Below are positions 54,468 to 64,000 of a stretch of DNA of 64,000 nucleotides, piece after piece (positions within the stretch are counted from its first letter, which is position 1; every line of letters starts with the position of its first letter). Below the pieces are notes generated by a model. It was not told where the DNA came from, searched no databases, and saw only the letters and a list, made by a program, of their open reading frames with translations. Position numbers and translations under genes: made by a program. Source of the stretch: Chara braunii (lineage: Eukaryota; Streptophyta; Charophyceae; Charales; Characeae); assembly GCA_003427395.1 (NCBI GenBank), contig BFEA01000580.1:717484-781483 (forward strand), written 5' to 3'.

Positions 54468-56372
54468 TCAATCAGAGTCCTTGCATAATGCATCGTAAGT
54501 GTAAATAGCAAAGACAGATCGGGTATGTTCCGTAGGAGTGAGGGTAGCAGTGAATTTAGGTTGCTGTTCGGAGCTAATCAGTCGCTCATATGCATTGACG
54601 ACTCGCGGGGCACTCTGCAACAAGTCTTTCTTAGCGATCCAATAAAAGTCATTCAACGGGTGGTACAAAAAATGAACTTTATACTGTCTGTTTCTCCCCT
54701 TTCCACTGTGCTTGACAATTCTATCAACCTCATGATCGCCTTTGATTGCACGAGGGATCATTGACTCTCGATACTTAAAAAGTTTCAGGTGATTCATACG
54801 GAAACAACTTTGACGCATGAAAGACTGGGTACGTACGTAGGTGAGGAGGCATGTCGATTGTGTAAGAAGGACCAAAGGAATCATCTCCTACTCGGTTCAG
54901 CACCTTCCACGGACTGTAGTACTGAGGAAGAAGCTTTCGTGATACACCTTCTTCTTCAGAAAACTTAGACATCTTGACCCAGACATAACTTCCTACTGTG
55001 AAAGGGTCAGGCTGGCGCTTTTTGTTTGCATGCTTAATCATGGCACTGCATCGCCTTTCCATAGCTGCGACAACAACTTTGAGCAAACGATCAAACTTAG
55101 CACTGTAGTCTGGCTGGTCAAGTGTCAGGCCAGGTGGCTGGTCAGGAAACAAATAAGATAGGGGGTTGCGAATTTTCCACCTAAGGTGCGACCGGTTAGG
55201 TGTCATCCGGGTGGAGTGTATGGAGTTGTTGTACAACCCCTACACAATCGGCAATTCCTCATCCCAAGAGTTCTTATCAGGCACAATTAGAGCTCGGAGA
55301 AGTTGGATCACAGTCTGGTTGATCTCCTCGGCCAGTCCATTGGCTTCGGGATGTCGACCAAACGTCATCTTGAGTTTGATGTCATAGATCTGGGAGGTGA
55401 AGTCCTTTCAGTCTGCACTTATGAACATAGTGTCCTGGCCACTTACAAGAGTTTTTCGGGGGTCCACACTGCAAAATGTACTTCTTGTGAAACTCTTTGA
55501 TCACAAGTTCAGTTGGGGCATGAGGTGGCAATGGGATCAAATTCAGAAATTTTGAAAAGTGGTCAACGATCACCATTGCTTGCGAATATCCATTCCTACT
55601 TTTTTTTCCCATGTCCGTGAAGTCGATGGAAAGAGACTCTCCTAGGCCATCAGGAATAGGAAGAGGATGCAGCAGCCCATAGGGCTTCTGCCGAGACGGT
55701 TTGATGCGTTGACAAACTTCACACTCAACCACAAATTTTCGTGTCATTCCTTTCATCTCAGGCCATACAAACTTTTGCAACAGACTTTCGTATGTCTTTT
55801 CAAAACCGAAGTGCCCACTCCGACCATGAGCCAAGGCCAAGAAGTGAGTACGGATAGGCTCATGATTAGGTACACACAGGCAGTCGTACTTCCCGTAACG
55901 TCGGAAGAGCAAACCTTTATACTCATGGAAGTCAGGCTGACTTTTAGGGTCAGCCTGGATCCTCTCAAGGATGGGACTGAGTTCCGGATCCTTGGCAGAA
56001 TGCTCAACTAGTTCCTCCTTTAAGTTCTTACGGAGATCATAGGAGCCCACAAGACTAGTCATGTACTCAGGGTGGCGATACAAAGCATCCGCGACGCGAT
56101 TGTAACAACCTTTCTTGTGCCTAAGTTCGAAATCATACACAACAATCTCATGCAGCCAGTGGGTCAATGTAGTTGATGGATTATTCTGTGTCTGAATCCA
56201 TTTCAAAGTCTCGTGGTCTGAGAACACTTTGAAAAGGCGACCCAAGAGGTAGTGCTTCCAATGATCTAGTGCCTCTCTCAAGGCATAGAGTTCTCGCATG
56301 TAAGTGGAGGCAGCTACCTTGTCACTGACATACGTTCGTTGTAGAATTCGAGTGGACGTAAGTCGTGGCCAT
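54468..56372 (-). pseudogene. gypsy-4 RNase H, integrase and chromodomain
   Basis: RNase H is at 56310-56050 (ASTYMRELYALREALDHWKH, VFSDHETLKWIQ, ADALYRHPEY). The integrase HHCC is at HGRSGHFGFEKTYESLLQKF ... CEVCQRIKPS. The core has SIDFTDMGKKSRNG and VIVDHFSKFLNL. A frame change near 55400-55240 precedes the end of the core and the GPY/F-like part (YVWVKMSKFSEEEGVSRK, YPVFHASKLF). A clear chromodomain closes it: EVDRIVKHSGKGRNRQYKVH, FLYHPLNDFYWI. Chromodomains of such elements bind modified histone tails and bias insertion into heterochromatin (family knowledge). At least two frame changes break the polyprotein. Confidence 0.9.
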
Positions 56373-57300
56373 CATCTTGTTGCAGCACTGCACCAATCCC
56401 ATACAAGCTTGCATCCGTAGTTACTACGAATGTAGGTTTGGGATCTGCAATGCGGAGCACCGGATGACTCGCCAAAACCTCCTTCAATGCTTAAGGCTGT
56501 TGTGCATTCCCCATCACATGTGTAGGACACATTCTTGCTGGTCAATCTGGACAGCCGTCGGGCAATGATAGAGAATTTGGGTACAAACTTACGGTAGTAT
56601 GACGCAAGACCAAAAAAAGAATGCAACTCGCGGACATTTGCCGGTTGAGGCCGTTTGCAAATGGCCTCAACTTTGGTTGCCTTGGGCTCTAGGCCTGCAG
56701 CAGACAACTTATGTCCAAGGTAGATGACGTTGTCCCTCCAAAACTCAAATTGCTCCAAGTTGAGATGGAGTTGCGCATCCTTGAGGATCTGCAACACTTC
56801 CTCAAGGTGTCTCATGTGCTCCTCCATCGACTTGTTAAAGATTAGTATGCCATCCAAATAAACAACAACAAATCGATTGATCTGATTGCGGAACACCTTA
56901 TCCATGAGACTTTGAAAGGTGGCCGGTGCATTCGTGAGGCCGAAGGGCATGATGGTAAACTCGTACAACCCATCACGAGTTTTGAATGCAGTTTTAGGCT
57001 GGTCTGCAGGGTCGACTTCAATCTGGTGGTAGCCAGACTTGATATCAATCTTGTTGAAGACCTTGCATCCACCTACAGCATCAAGCAGATCATCAATACA
57101 CGACAAAGGGTATGCATTCCTTCTTGTTATTCTATTCAGTCCACGGTAATCGATACACATCCGTAGTTTGGCTCCTTTCTTCGGGACAAACAAAACTGGT
57201 GCACCGAATTCGGATTCGCTTGGCGTGATCCATCCCTTCCCAATCATGTCATCAATCTGTCTTTGTAACTCTTCCAATTCGCTTGAGCCCATTTGATAGA
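56372..57300 (-). pseudogene. gypsy-4 reverse transcriptase, active site YLDG
   Basis: The 306-codon frame begins MGSSELEELQRQIDDMIGKG and has GAPVLFVPKKGAKLRMCIDY, KIDIKSGYHQIEV, MPFGLTNAPATFQSLM and a connection (LHSFFGLASYYRKFVPKF). The catalytic box reads VVYLDGILIF, where VVYLDDILIF is expected, so the second Asp is replaced by Gly and the enzyme should be dead. The upstream part (57690-57244, another frame) links protease to RT. Confidence 0.92.
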
Positions 57301-58100
57301 CACAACCTTTTGGAGGAGTGCTCCTTTTATCAACACGATCTTGTGTCGGACCGGACGCACGGGGACTCCATGCGGTTTGGCCAAGACTTCACGAAATCGG
57401 TTAAGAAGGTTGCGGATATTTGATGGGATTTCTTGAGGTGGATCATCACTTTCAGGTGCAAGCATACCGGATTGCATAGGTGCAGCCAAAACAACAAAAT
57501 TTGAAGCAAAGTCGTTTGGACTAGAAGTAGACTTAGTAGAGGTAGAAGTAGTTGCGTTAGAAGTAGAAATGGCATGCAAAGTAGAATCATTATGTACAAC
57601 GAAAATAGAAGGCACATGAGTAGGCCTAACAAAGGCTATATACATTTGCTCATCAACTTTGCTCTTGCACCACGTTTTGCAAAATTGCATTGCATTGAGA
57701 AAAGTTACTTGGGACTGTGTGGCTCATCCAAGAGGACTGGACGCTCGATTCTTATGGCATCTTTGACCACAAATTGTGAGTCCTTCCATGGTTCTTTCAC
57801 ATTGGGCCTGCAACCAGCCCAAGCCAATAACCGCGTCGAAGGGGCACTATCAAGGACATAGAAGTTCAACTGATGCGTGATTGTGCGGTCTGCGTCAAAG
57901 GTAGTGTGCACACCTTTGACTGCATGCGTAGATGTGACAACCTCTTGGTTGCCCACTTGGGTCAGACAAGGGTTCTGCAAGATCACTTGCTTCATTCCCA
58001 AGCGTGCCTTACGAATGTCGTGCGGTGAGAAGTAGTTGGCGGTTGCGCCACAATCAGCCAACGCACGGATGTAACGCGGAGTTTGAAGAAGATCAACTTC
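57301..58100 (-). pseudogene. gypsy-4 protease region
   Basis: The frame from 58061 contains MADCGATANYFSPHDI, an aspartic-protease active site in which the usual DSGAT reads DCGAT, followed by LNFYVLDSAPSTRLLAWAGC. In the family this enzyme cuts the Gag-Pol precursor. A frame change near 57690-57705 leads into a Ser/Thr-rich linker before RT. Confidence 0.72.
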
Positions 58101-59945
58101 GTTTTCCCTTGCACGCGTTCTTGCTTCATGTGAGCCCAGTGCATCAAGAGAGCATGAAAGTCAATTTCTTCCGACTCCACCCAAGGCTCCTTGTATAGGA
58201 TGTGCACTTTCTCGGCCTTGGAATCAGCATCAGATGGGGTATCAGGAGAGGTTTGCTGAGTGGGATCAGAATCCGTATCTGCACTTACATGTTCAACCTC
58301 TCCGTCTGTAGAGTGTGCTGATGATGTCTCTACCCCCTTTGCTGGTTTCCCTGCTGCAATTTGAAGCAATGTTGGACTGAATGTCCCGGTTTGGTGCAAT
58401 GCAGGCAAACCCCTTTCTTCACCCTGTGTTTCCACTCACTTTCACTTATCCGGAGACCTACCCATGGTTTTGTGGCATGATCTTCTGGTTTGGGTGGAAT
58501 CTGCGCTCCCTTGGGAAGGAAAATGGTGTTAGTGTTATTCTTCACTGTGGTCCTTGGTCCCTTACTTTTGAAGGAAGTCTTCTTAAAGGCATTCATAGAT
58601 TCATCGTGATTTACATACTCAGACTCATGGGCTGACGAAGCGCAAGATGCCTCGCAGTCTTGCTCTTGATCGTCATCAAGAGAAGGGTCCTCTGCGATGG
58701 TCTCCTCGTCAACCTCAAGTAGATCGTGCGTTGCAAAACGGTTGCTGCCTGGAAACCGTTTGAGCCCGGTGGTCTTTTTGCCACCCGATCCACCCGGAAG
58801 GTCTTGTGACTCCAGCTTGACTAAATCCCGCATGAGGGTAAGCCAATATGTATACGTTATGAGTCCGAGCCTGAGGCGATGTGTCACAGTAGAGGGGACC
58901 ATACCTTTTATCACATCCAAGCAAGATTGCGCAGTCATCTCCAGATCCGAAGTAGCAAATAGTTTACTAACATACTGTTGCAGACTATGCATGGTGGCGG
59001 TCCGCTTGCTGTGCTTGAGCTTGTCAAGCTTAAGTCTAGCTTCGGCTGCAACATGTGGATCAACATATTGTTTGATCAAGAGTTCCTTGAGTGCAGCTAT
59101 AGGCGTAGCCTTCAGCCATTTGTTCAGGTCTATTCTTTTATCTGACTGTACAACTTGGACTTCTAAGAAGCCCTTTACGGCGGGTTCCACATTGGTCCCT
59201 AGGACCGACGACTGAGTCACCGGGGGTGTCCCCAGCACATCAAAGTAGGATCGCATGGAGCTGATCCAAGATTCGATGTCGTCTTTTTCATCATACTTAG
59301 ACGGGATCTGTGCCGCCTTCCTATCCACATAGGGAAAACTGTCGTTAGGACTAGCGATCGTTGGGTCCGAACTCGGGGCTGCAACAGTTCCAGAATGCTC
59401 TGCACTGCCACTTGCCGTTGCAGCAGCAGCAACAACAACAACGGGGTCTGGACCTGCTGCAGATCTGGATAGGCTGTTGGCCACACTCAAAGAAGAAGAA
59501 GAAGAAGAAGATATAGTTGGAGGGGCAAGAACGGACTGACACGCAACACTAGAAGCAGGGTAAGCAGGCAGAAGGACACTTTGGGCCGGCTGCAAGCTAA
59601 CAAACGTTGCAGCTGGTCATGGTGCTGCTGCGCCATCAGGGCCATATCCTCACGCAACGTTTTGAGTTCGTCAAACACCTTTGCGAGTTGGCCAGTATGG
59701 TCTTCAACAGACCAGACATCTATTAAAGCCCTTAGGAGGGGAACGGTTTTCTCTTCCACCTCAGCATTAGTTAAGGCGGGCACGGTACTGAAGACGGCTT
59801 CGTGAGGCTTCACCTTATCTTCCCTGTCCTTCTCCTTTTCTTCCTCCTCCCTCTTCAACGCTTTTTCATAGAAGAACTGGTACTGCGCTTTTTCTGCCTT
59901 GGGGGCAACGTTAATTTGCAACTTCCATTCTGCTGCAGATGCCAT
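58101..59945 (-). pseudogene. gypsy-4 gag
   Basis: The likely start is the ATG at 59945 (MASAAEWKLQINVAPKAEKA), followed by a coiled coil (KALKREEEEKEKDREDK). A frame change near 59595 leads into a Ser-rich part and a capsid domain (IPSKYDEKDDIESWISSMRS, LKDKLKHSKR-like region, TMHSLQQYVSKLFATSDLEM). A zinc knuckle C-x2-C-x4-H-x4-C (CLHCTKPGHSVQHC) lies near 58375-58415, close to the stop at 58330. A further frame (58435-57992) continues into an acidic linker before protease. It assembles the particle and binds RNA in functional relatives. Confidence 0.85.
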
Positions 59946-61395
59946 AATGGAGGATGAGGGTGTTAATAAGTATCTCAAGAGGGGTCTGTACTTCCTCACG
60001 CGTATGGGACAAACACTCCTCTTCCCTCTCCTCACTCCCTCAAGAGCCACACTCAGAAGCTTCTCTCTTCTCTTTGCGATCGTGTAGATGCAGACATTTA
60101 ACGAACCCAATGAAAGAAACAGTTTGAAAACAATTAGAAGAGAAGGTAGAACTCCTAGCTGGAGCGGCAATTCATTTGGACTAGAGAGCAATCAAAACAA
60201 ATAAAGATCAGAGAGATATGATTCCGCCACATAGTCTGGACCGACTACGCATGAGGTCCTCTCAAGCCTAGCCGGACTCAGCTCCGTAAAGACACAGCAA
60301 ATCAGATTCAAAGTGTACCACGTAATGCAAGAGAGAATTGAGTGGTGCCCAAGGTGCGAGTCACGCCGCGGATCGTGCGGTAAAGTCCGATAAAACGTCT
60401 CAGCTGAGATCCCCTCAGCAGCGAGTGTCCTGGTCCGAAAGCATGAACTCCGAGTCCCAATCAGATAGAGCAAGGTAACTAACGTCAATAGATTTGGGCC
60501 TGAGGGGCCCTTTTTGTTTGTGCCTGGTCCCACCGAGTCCCAAATGGTCCCAGTGGAGTCAGAACTGGATCCCAACCAACAAGAGTTCCACAAAGACCTA
60601 CTCTTTGTCCCTATCGACTTGAAAAACAAAATTTTGCCCCAGAAAGAACCTACAGACTACAACCGTTCAGAATGAAATAGACAAAGCACTGTAGAAAGAT
60701 AAGGCATGGCACATAAGATACTCCATCCATTCACTCATCAGGTGAGTAAGTAGTTCACACACTTCACACAAGATCAAGACTATGGAGGATGGAAGAAGAA
60801 CCCAGAATACCCCAACAGGCAGTCAATTCCATGCACACACACATGAGCACCCTGGCGGCACGACACTTATCTGAGTGGCCGGGCTCTTGAGATGAAAAGA
60901 AACTTACCCCCCTCTCACATAGTCCTCCTAACCCAATTAACATCCTCTACACTAGTGTCCTATCATCTAGGAGGGTCAACATCTACCCCAAAGTACAACG
61001 CCGGATCCCCCGTCGACATTGAAGATCATAGTAGCAACTTGCAGTCTGTAGGTGCAGATATGGCTGCCACCCTCAAGCTTGCCTAACTTGAGGGGAGCCC
61101 TAAAGTCACTCCTCGTCTTCCTTGAAGTCCAGATTCCAGTTGTAGGTGCCCTTCATTGGCGCCTCTCTCAAATTGCATCACGAAGTCCCACCTTGTGTCT
61201 CGCCACCACAAACATGCACTCAAACAACCTGGCCGGGTCTAATGTCGACCCTACACGACCCTGCCAGGTGGGAGCAACTTCCCCTTACCACGCTGCCCCA
61301 CTTAAGCCTAACTTCCACCCTAACCCTAAGTGGTTAGCCCTTACCACTAGGGTTAGGGTTATGGCGGCAAAGTCAACTCTTGCCAGCAAGTAGAA
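59946..61395 (-). other. gypsy-4 leader
   Basis: About 1.4 kb between PBS and gag, without motifs. Interrupted TTAGGG/CCCTAA-like words occur at 61319-61353 (taaccctaag, tagggttagggtta). Confidence 0.6.
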
Positions 61396-61410
61396 TCTGC
61401 TCCGATACCA
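61396..61410 (-). promoter_or_regulatory. gypsy-4 primer-binding site
   Basis: The minus-strand TGGTATCGGAGCAGA one base after the 5' LTR end (GTAACA) resembles the initiator tRNA-Met site. Confidence 0.78.
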
Positions 61411-61411
61411 A

Positions 61412-62793
61412 TGTTACAATCCTGGCCAATTTCGAAGTATACATTCATGATTCATCAGAAAGTACAATGTTGTCCAGTTGCGAAAAGAAATGAATGAACT
61501 TGAGAGGAGAGAAAGGGAAAGAAGAAGAAGAAGAAGTAAGAAAGAAGAAGAAGATGAGGTACTCCAACATAGACCAAAGATAAGGCGCTTCTTCTTCGCC
61601 AACCAATCTCCTCCTCCTTATCTCCTCCCCTCTTATTCAAACAAGAAATAACAATAATAATGTTGAATGGCTGGACCAGAATCAATGTCTGAATCCCACT
61701 TCTACTGCAGGCACAGCATGAGGTCCACCATAGGCATGCCCACCCTTCTCCTTCCTCTCATGTAGACCGAGGCTATGGCGGACTACTGAGAGCTCAACCC
61801 TCCTGTCCAAAGGACAACCTAAAGCAACTATGTCGCTGCCTCCCTGTGCAAAAGACAACGCAAAGCAGCTATGCCGCTGCTCACTAGGCCGCCATGCCTG
61901 TCTCTGCCCCAAACTTCCTTGGTGCGGCACTACCCCAACTGGGGCCTTCCAGATGCAGCGCCTAACAAGGTGATGAGGATGGTGTCCACCATAGCCAGGT
62001 AGGTACCTCACCACTCTCCTCCTTGGTCCCCTTCTCCCTCCTCCTCCTACCTGTAGAGCTCCACCATAGCCAAGGTGGAAGCTCTCGGCTTCTTCCTCCC
62101 AGCATCTATGCATCAACCAGCGCTCTTCCAACCAGCGCTCCAGCAGCGTGACGCCCAACTCGCACACTGAAGAATGAGGTTGAGCTCTTCCCTCGGCCTC
62201 TTGATATAGCGGCCTGCTTGCCTCCTGGGCGGTGACTTCCAGGCCCCTCGGCCTCCCAAGCAACCGGTACCTCCTCCCTTTCGGAGGGAAACATCATTGC
62301 AGACTCTGATATTGCCCGTACAGGCTCTAGACTCAGACTGGATGGACTGGTACCAGCCTAAACCTAGCCTAACGCTACTGGGCCTCTAAAAATGCCAACT
62401 TTGTCTTCTTCTGCTCGGCCTCAAGTACCCGGCGCATCTACTGCTACTGGGTGCGGTACCGGCCTACCTGCTACTTGAGTGTTTTTCCGCGACTCCAAGG
62501 GCCGCGGGCCTCTGGCTCCGCCACTTGAGTGTTTTCCCTTGCTGCAACCCTCAATGCCACAGCCACAGGTAAGTACCGGCCGTATGGGCCTGCCAAACAA
62601 GCAAGTACCCTTGCGGGTCACACACACACTCATGTCGATAAGCACTCAGACAGGCACGCAAGTCAACAGGCACGCACACATACAGACTTAGAAAACACAG
62701 CAGAATGTGGGAGTCTCAGCAAGGCATCCATTCCATCGGCAGAACTTCAGAAATCAGCAGTGTTCTCAGTCTGTGTTATGGCGGGTCATTACA
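61412..62793 (-). repeat. gypsy-4 5' LTR
   Basis: 1382 bp, TG...CA, complete. Its stretch 61472-61573, with an AAG-rich tract, is absent from the 3' LTR because of the LINE-I event. Confidence 0.92.
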
Positions 62794-62797
62794 TTTG

Positions 62798-62933
62798 TAG
62801 GAATCTGACATTATATGCTGTTACCGCTTGGCTACTTTCGGACAAAGTTGGACAGAACATTTATTTTATTTTAATTTAATTGGTTGGATCCCATGTTGCG
62901 GTAGGTCCCAGCGAGGACACTATTGCAGATTGC
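62798..62933 (+). other. Leader of element 5, right of the gypsy-4 insertion
   Basis: Noncoding AT-rich sequence linking the TTTG duplication to the gag-like start at 62934. Confidence 0.4.
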
Positions 62934-63886
62934 ATGTCACACATAGAAGACAATGAGGTTGGAGAACTAGACCAGGGAGATAGGAGACTTGCCTGTAGAC
63001 TTGCACTCAGTCAGCCGATCACTTTCTTGGTGTTATAGTCAGGAGATGAAAGGAGACTGCGGAGAGAAGCTAGGGAGAGGCCCATATTGCAGGGGGCTAG
63101 GGCAGTAGCAGCCGACACTGAGAGGGCACTCACAGCAGCCACATCAGCAGAAGCTAGAGCCACAGCAGAGGCAGCCATGGCTACCGTCTCTGCTATGTAT
63201 GCCTCTTCTCAGGCCAGTTCGTTAGGTACCACTTCGGGTATGGGTCTTCCACTAGTCATTCTGTTGGCTTGCAGGTCCGCCAGCATCCACAACTGTCAGC
63301 AAAGGATTATGGGATCCAAGAAGCAGACGCTCTCCACAACGAGCTACAGTGCCAGTTGCAAGATGTAGAGAAGAGAAGAGAAAGAGCTAGAATTAGAAAA
63401 GCTAGGCTAGGGTCAAGGGCAAAGGAACTAGGCAAGTTAAAAGCTATACTGGAGTCGACTTTCGATCCTGTGGTTTTGTCCCTTCGGAACTCCTTGCTGA
63501 GTCTAGCCGAAGCGCAAGGCGTACAGCAGGAGATGTTGGCTGCGCCGATAGCTGGTCAAAACCAGATTCTGACCGCATTGCGGGCGCCTCAACCTCCGGC
63601 GAGGCAACCACAGTTTGATGTAGTCCCCCCTACAGTTGCACTTTCAGTGATGACGCTGCCTCCGACAGGGCAGTTTTTTTCCCCTCAGTTTGGCATGCCC
63701 CCATCAAGCGGATTAGTAGCAGGTAGTAGTGGGCAGATTCCTGTACAGCCTTCTTCATTCCCTCATTTAGTGGCTGCCGCTACAGGGCAGCCACACGTGC
63801 AACAGCCTTTGCAACAGGGTACGCCGCAGCAGGAGAAAGTGTCGCCGCAGCGGCCTGTTCCACCGGTTTGTCAACCGATGCAGTAG
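62934..63886 (+). pseudogene. Gag-like protein of element 5, with one TAG and one frameshift
   Basis: The ATG at 62934 gives MSHIEDNEVGELDQGDRRLA. The frame is open except for a TAG at 63036, then passes an Ala/Glu-rich helix (AVAADTERALTAATSAEARA). A shift near 63270 leads into 63269-63886, with a coiled coil (NELQCQLQDVEKRRERARIR, RKARLGSRAKELGKLKAILE) and a Pro/Gln-rich tail (QPLQQGTPQQEKVSPQRPV). A coiled coil followed by a Pro/Gln-rich stretch is typical of retrotransposon Gag, but no capsid motif or zinc knuckle is reached before the window ends. It is assigned to the element whose PBS is at 47114 by position. Confidence 0.5.
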
Positions 63887-64000
63887 GCATAGGGTGCTAT
63901 ACAAGCCATGCAGTGGACAACCAAGATACCCTTGTTGAGTCCTAAAGCAGGAGAAAGTGCCGCCGCAGCGGCCTGTTCCACCGGTTTCTCAACCGATGCA
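63832..64000 (+). repeat. Partial tandem duplication, 118-bp period, at the window end
   Basis: ggagaaagtgtcgccgcagc at 63832 recurs as ggagaaagtgccgccgcagc at 63950, with the following cctgttccaccggttt also repeated. The second unit is cut by the window end. Confidence 0.85.

Larger units (their letters stand above)
48120..62793 (-). mobile_element. gypsy-4, chromodomain Ty3/gypsy element with LINE-I in its 3' LTR
   Basis: The element reads right to left: 5' LTR 61412-62793, PBS, leader, gag, protease, RT, RNase H, integrase, chromodomain, polypurine tract, 3' LTR (54426 down to 53214, then 48171-48120). Both outer ends are LTR ends (TGTTAC... on the plus strand at 48120, ...CATTACA at 62793). 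They are flanked by TTTG on each side, which shows the LINE at 48172-53213 sits inside the 3' LTR. Total length is 14.7 kb, of which about 5 kb is the LINE. Frames are interrupted and the RT active site is altered. Confidence 0.92.

Overview
The window looks like nuclear DNA from a repeat-rich green eukaryote, most plausibly a charophyte alga such as Chara. This is an inference from four things: short TTTAGGG plant-telomere-type motifs inside LINE tails, Ty3/gypsy elements with chromodomain-like C-termini primed by initiator tRNA-Met-like sites, a Penelope-like element with an N-terminal GIY-YIG nuclease of the type known from the green lineage, and a spliced gene for a TIG/PA14 extracellular protein. 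There are no operons, no prokaryotic genes and no CRISPR array. Almost all of the window is transposable-element sequence, mostly broken by frameshifts and stops.

Layout. 1-9290: one nearly complete L1-like LINE (5' end outside the window) followed by 3' fragments of other LINE copies and a tRNA-derived SINE candidate. 9541-10274 and 34109-34346: two exons of a host gene (two TIG domains, then a PA14 domain split by an intron in phase 0). The 23.8-kb intron between them holds LINE fragments, a minus-strand gypsy element (gypsy-2) into which a plus-strand gypsy (gypsy-1) inserted with a GCCT target duplication, a LINE 3' fragment inside gypsy-1 with a TAGGTGT duplication, a 3' half of another gypsy (gypsy-3), more LINE 3' ends, and a fold-back satellite. 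34350-36100: microsatellites and an A/C-rich, G-poor repeat. 36146-38439: a candidate two-exon gene for a Cys/His-rich protein with a hammerhead ribozyme in its intron. 38440-44846: a second, decayed copy of that gene split by a Penelope-like element with direct pseudo-LTRs. 44847-46100: degenerate repeats. 46100-64000: an outer LTR element (PBS near 47114, gag from 62934) interrupted by a 14.7-kb minus-strand gypsy (gypsy-4, TTTG duplication), whose 3' LTR is interrupted by another LINE.

How it works together: the host genes are islands. The rest is at least two stacks of nested insertions. Nesting, target duplications and paired LTRs give a relative order of events. Premature stops in gypsy-1 gag and the Penelope ORF1 are all TAG, several at positions where a related copy has glutamine, which fits deamination of methylated CAG (CHG) sites. 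Single Ns and one 254-N gap sit in simple repeats or duplicated segments, so some short duplications may be assembly artefacts.
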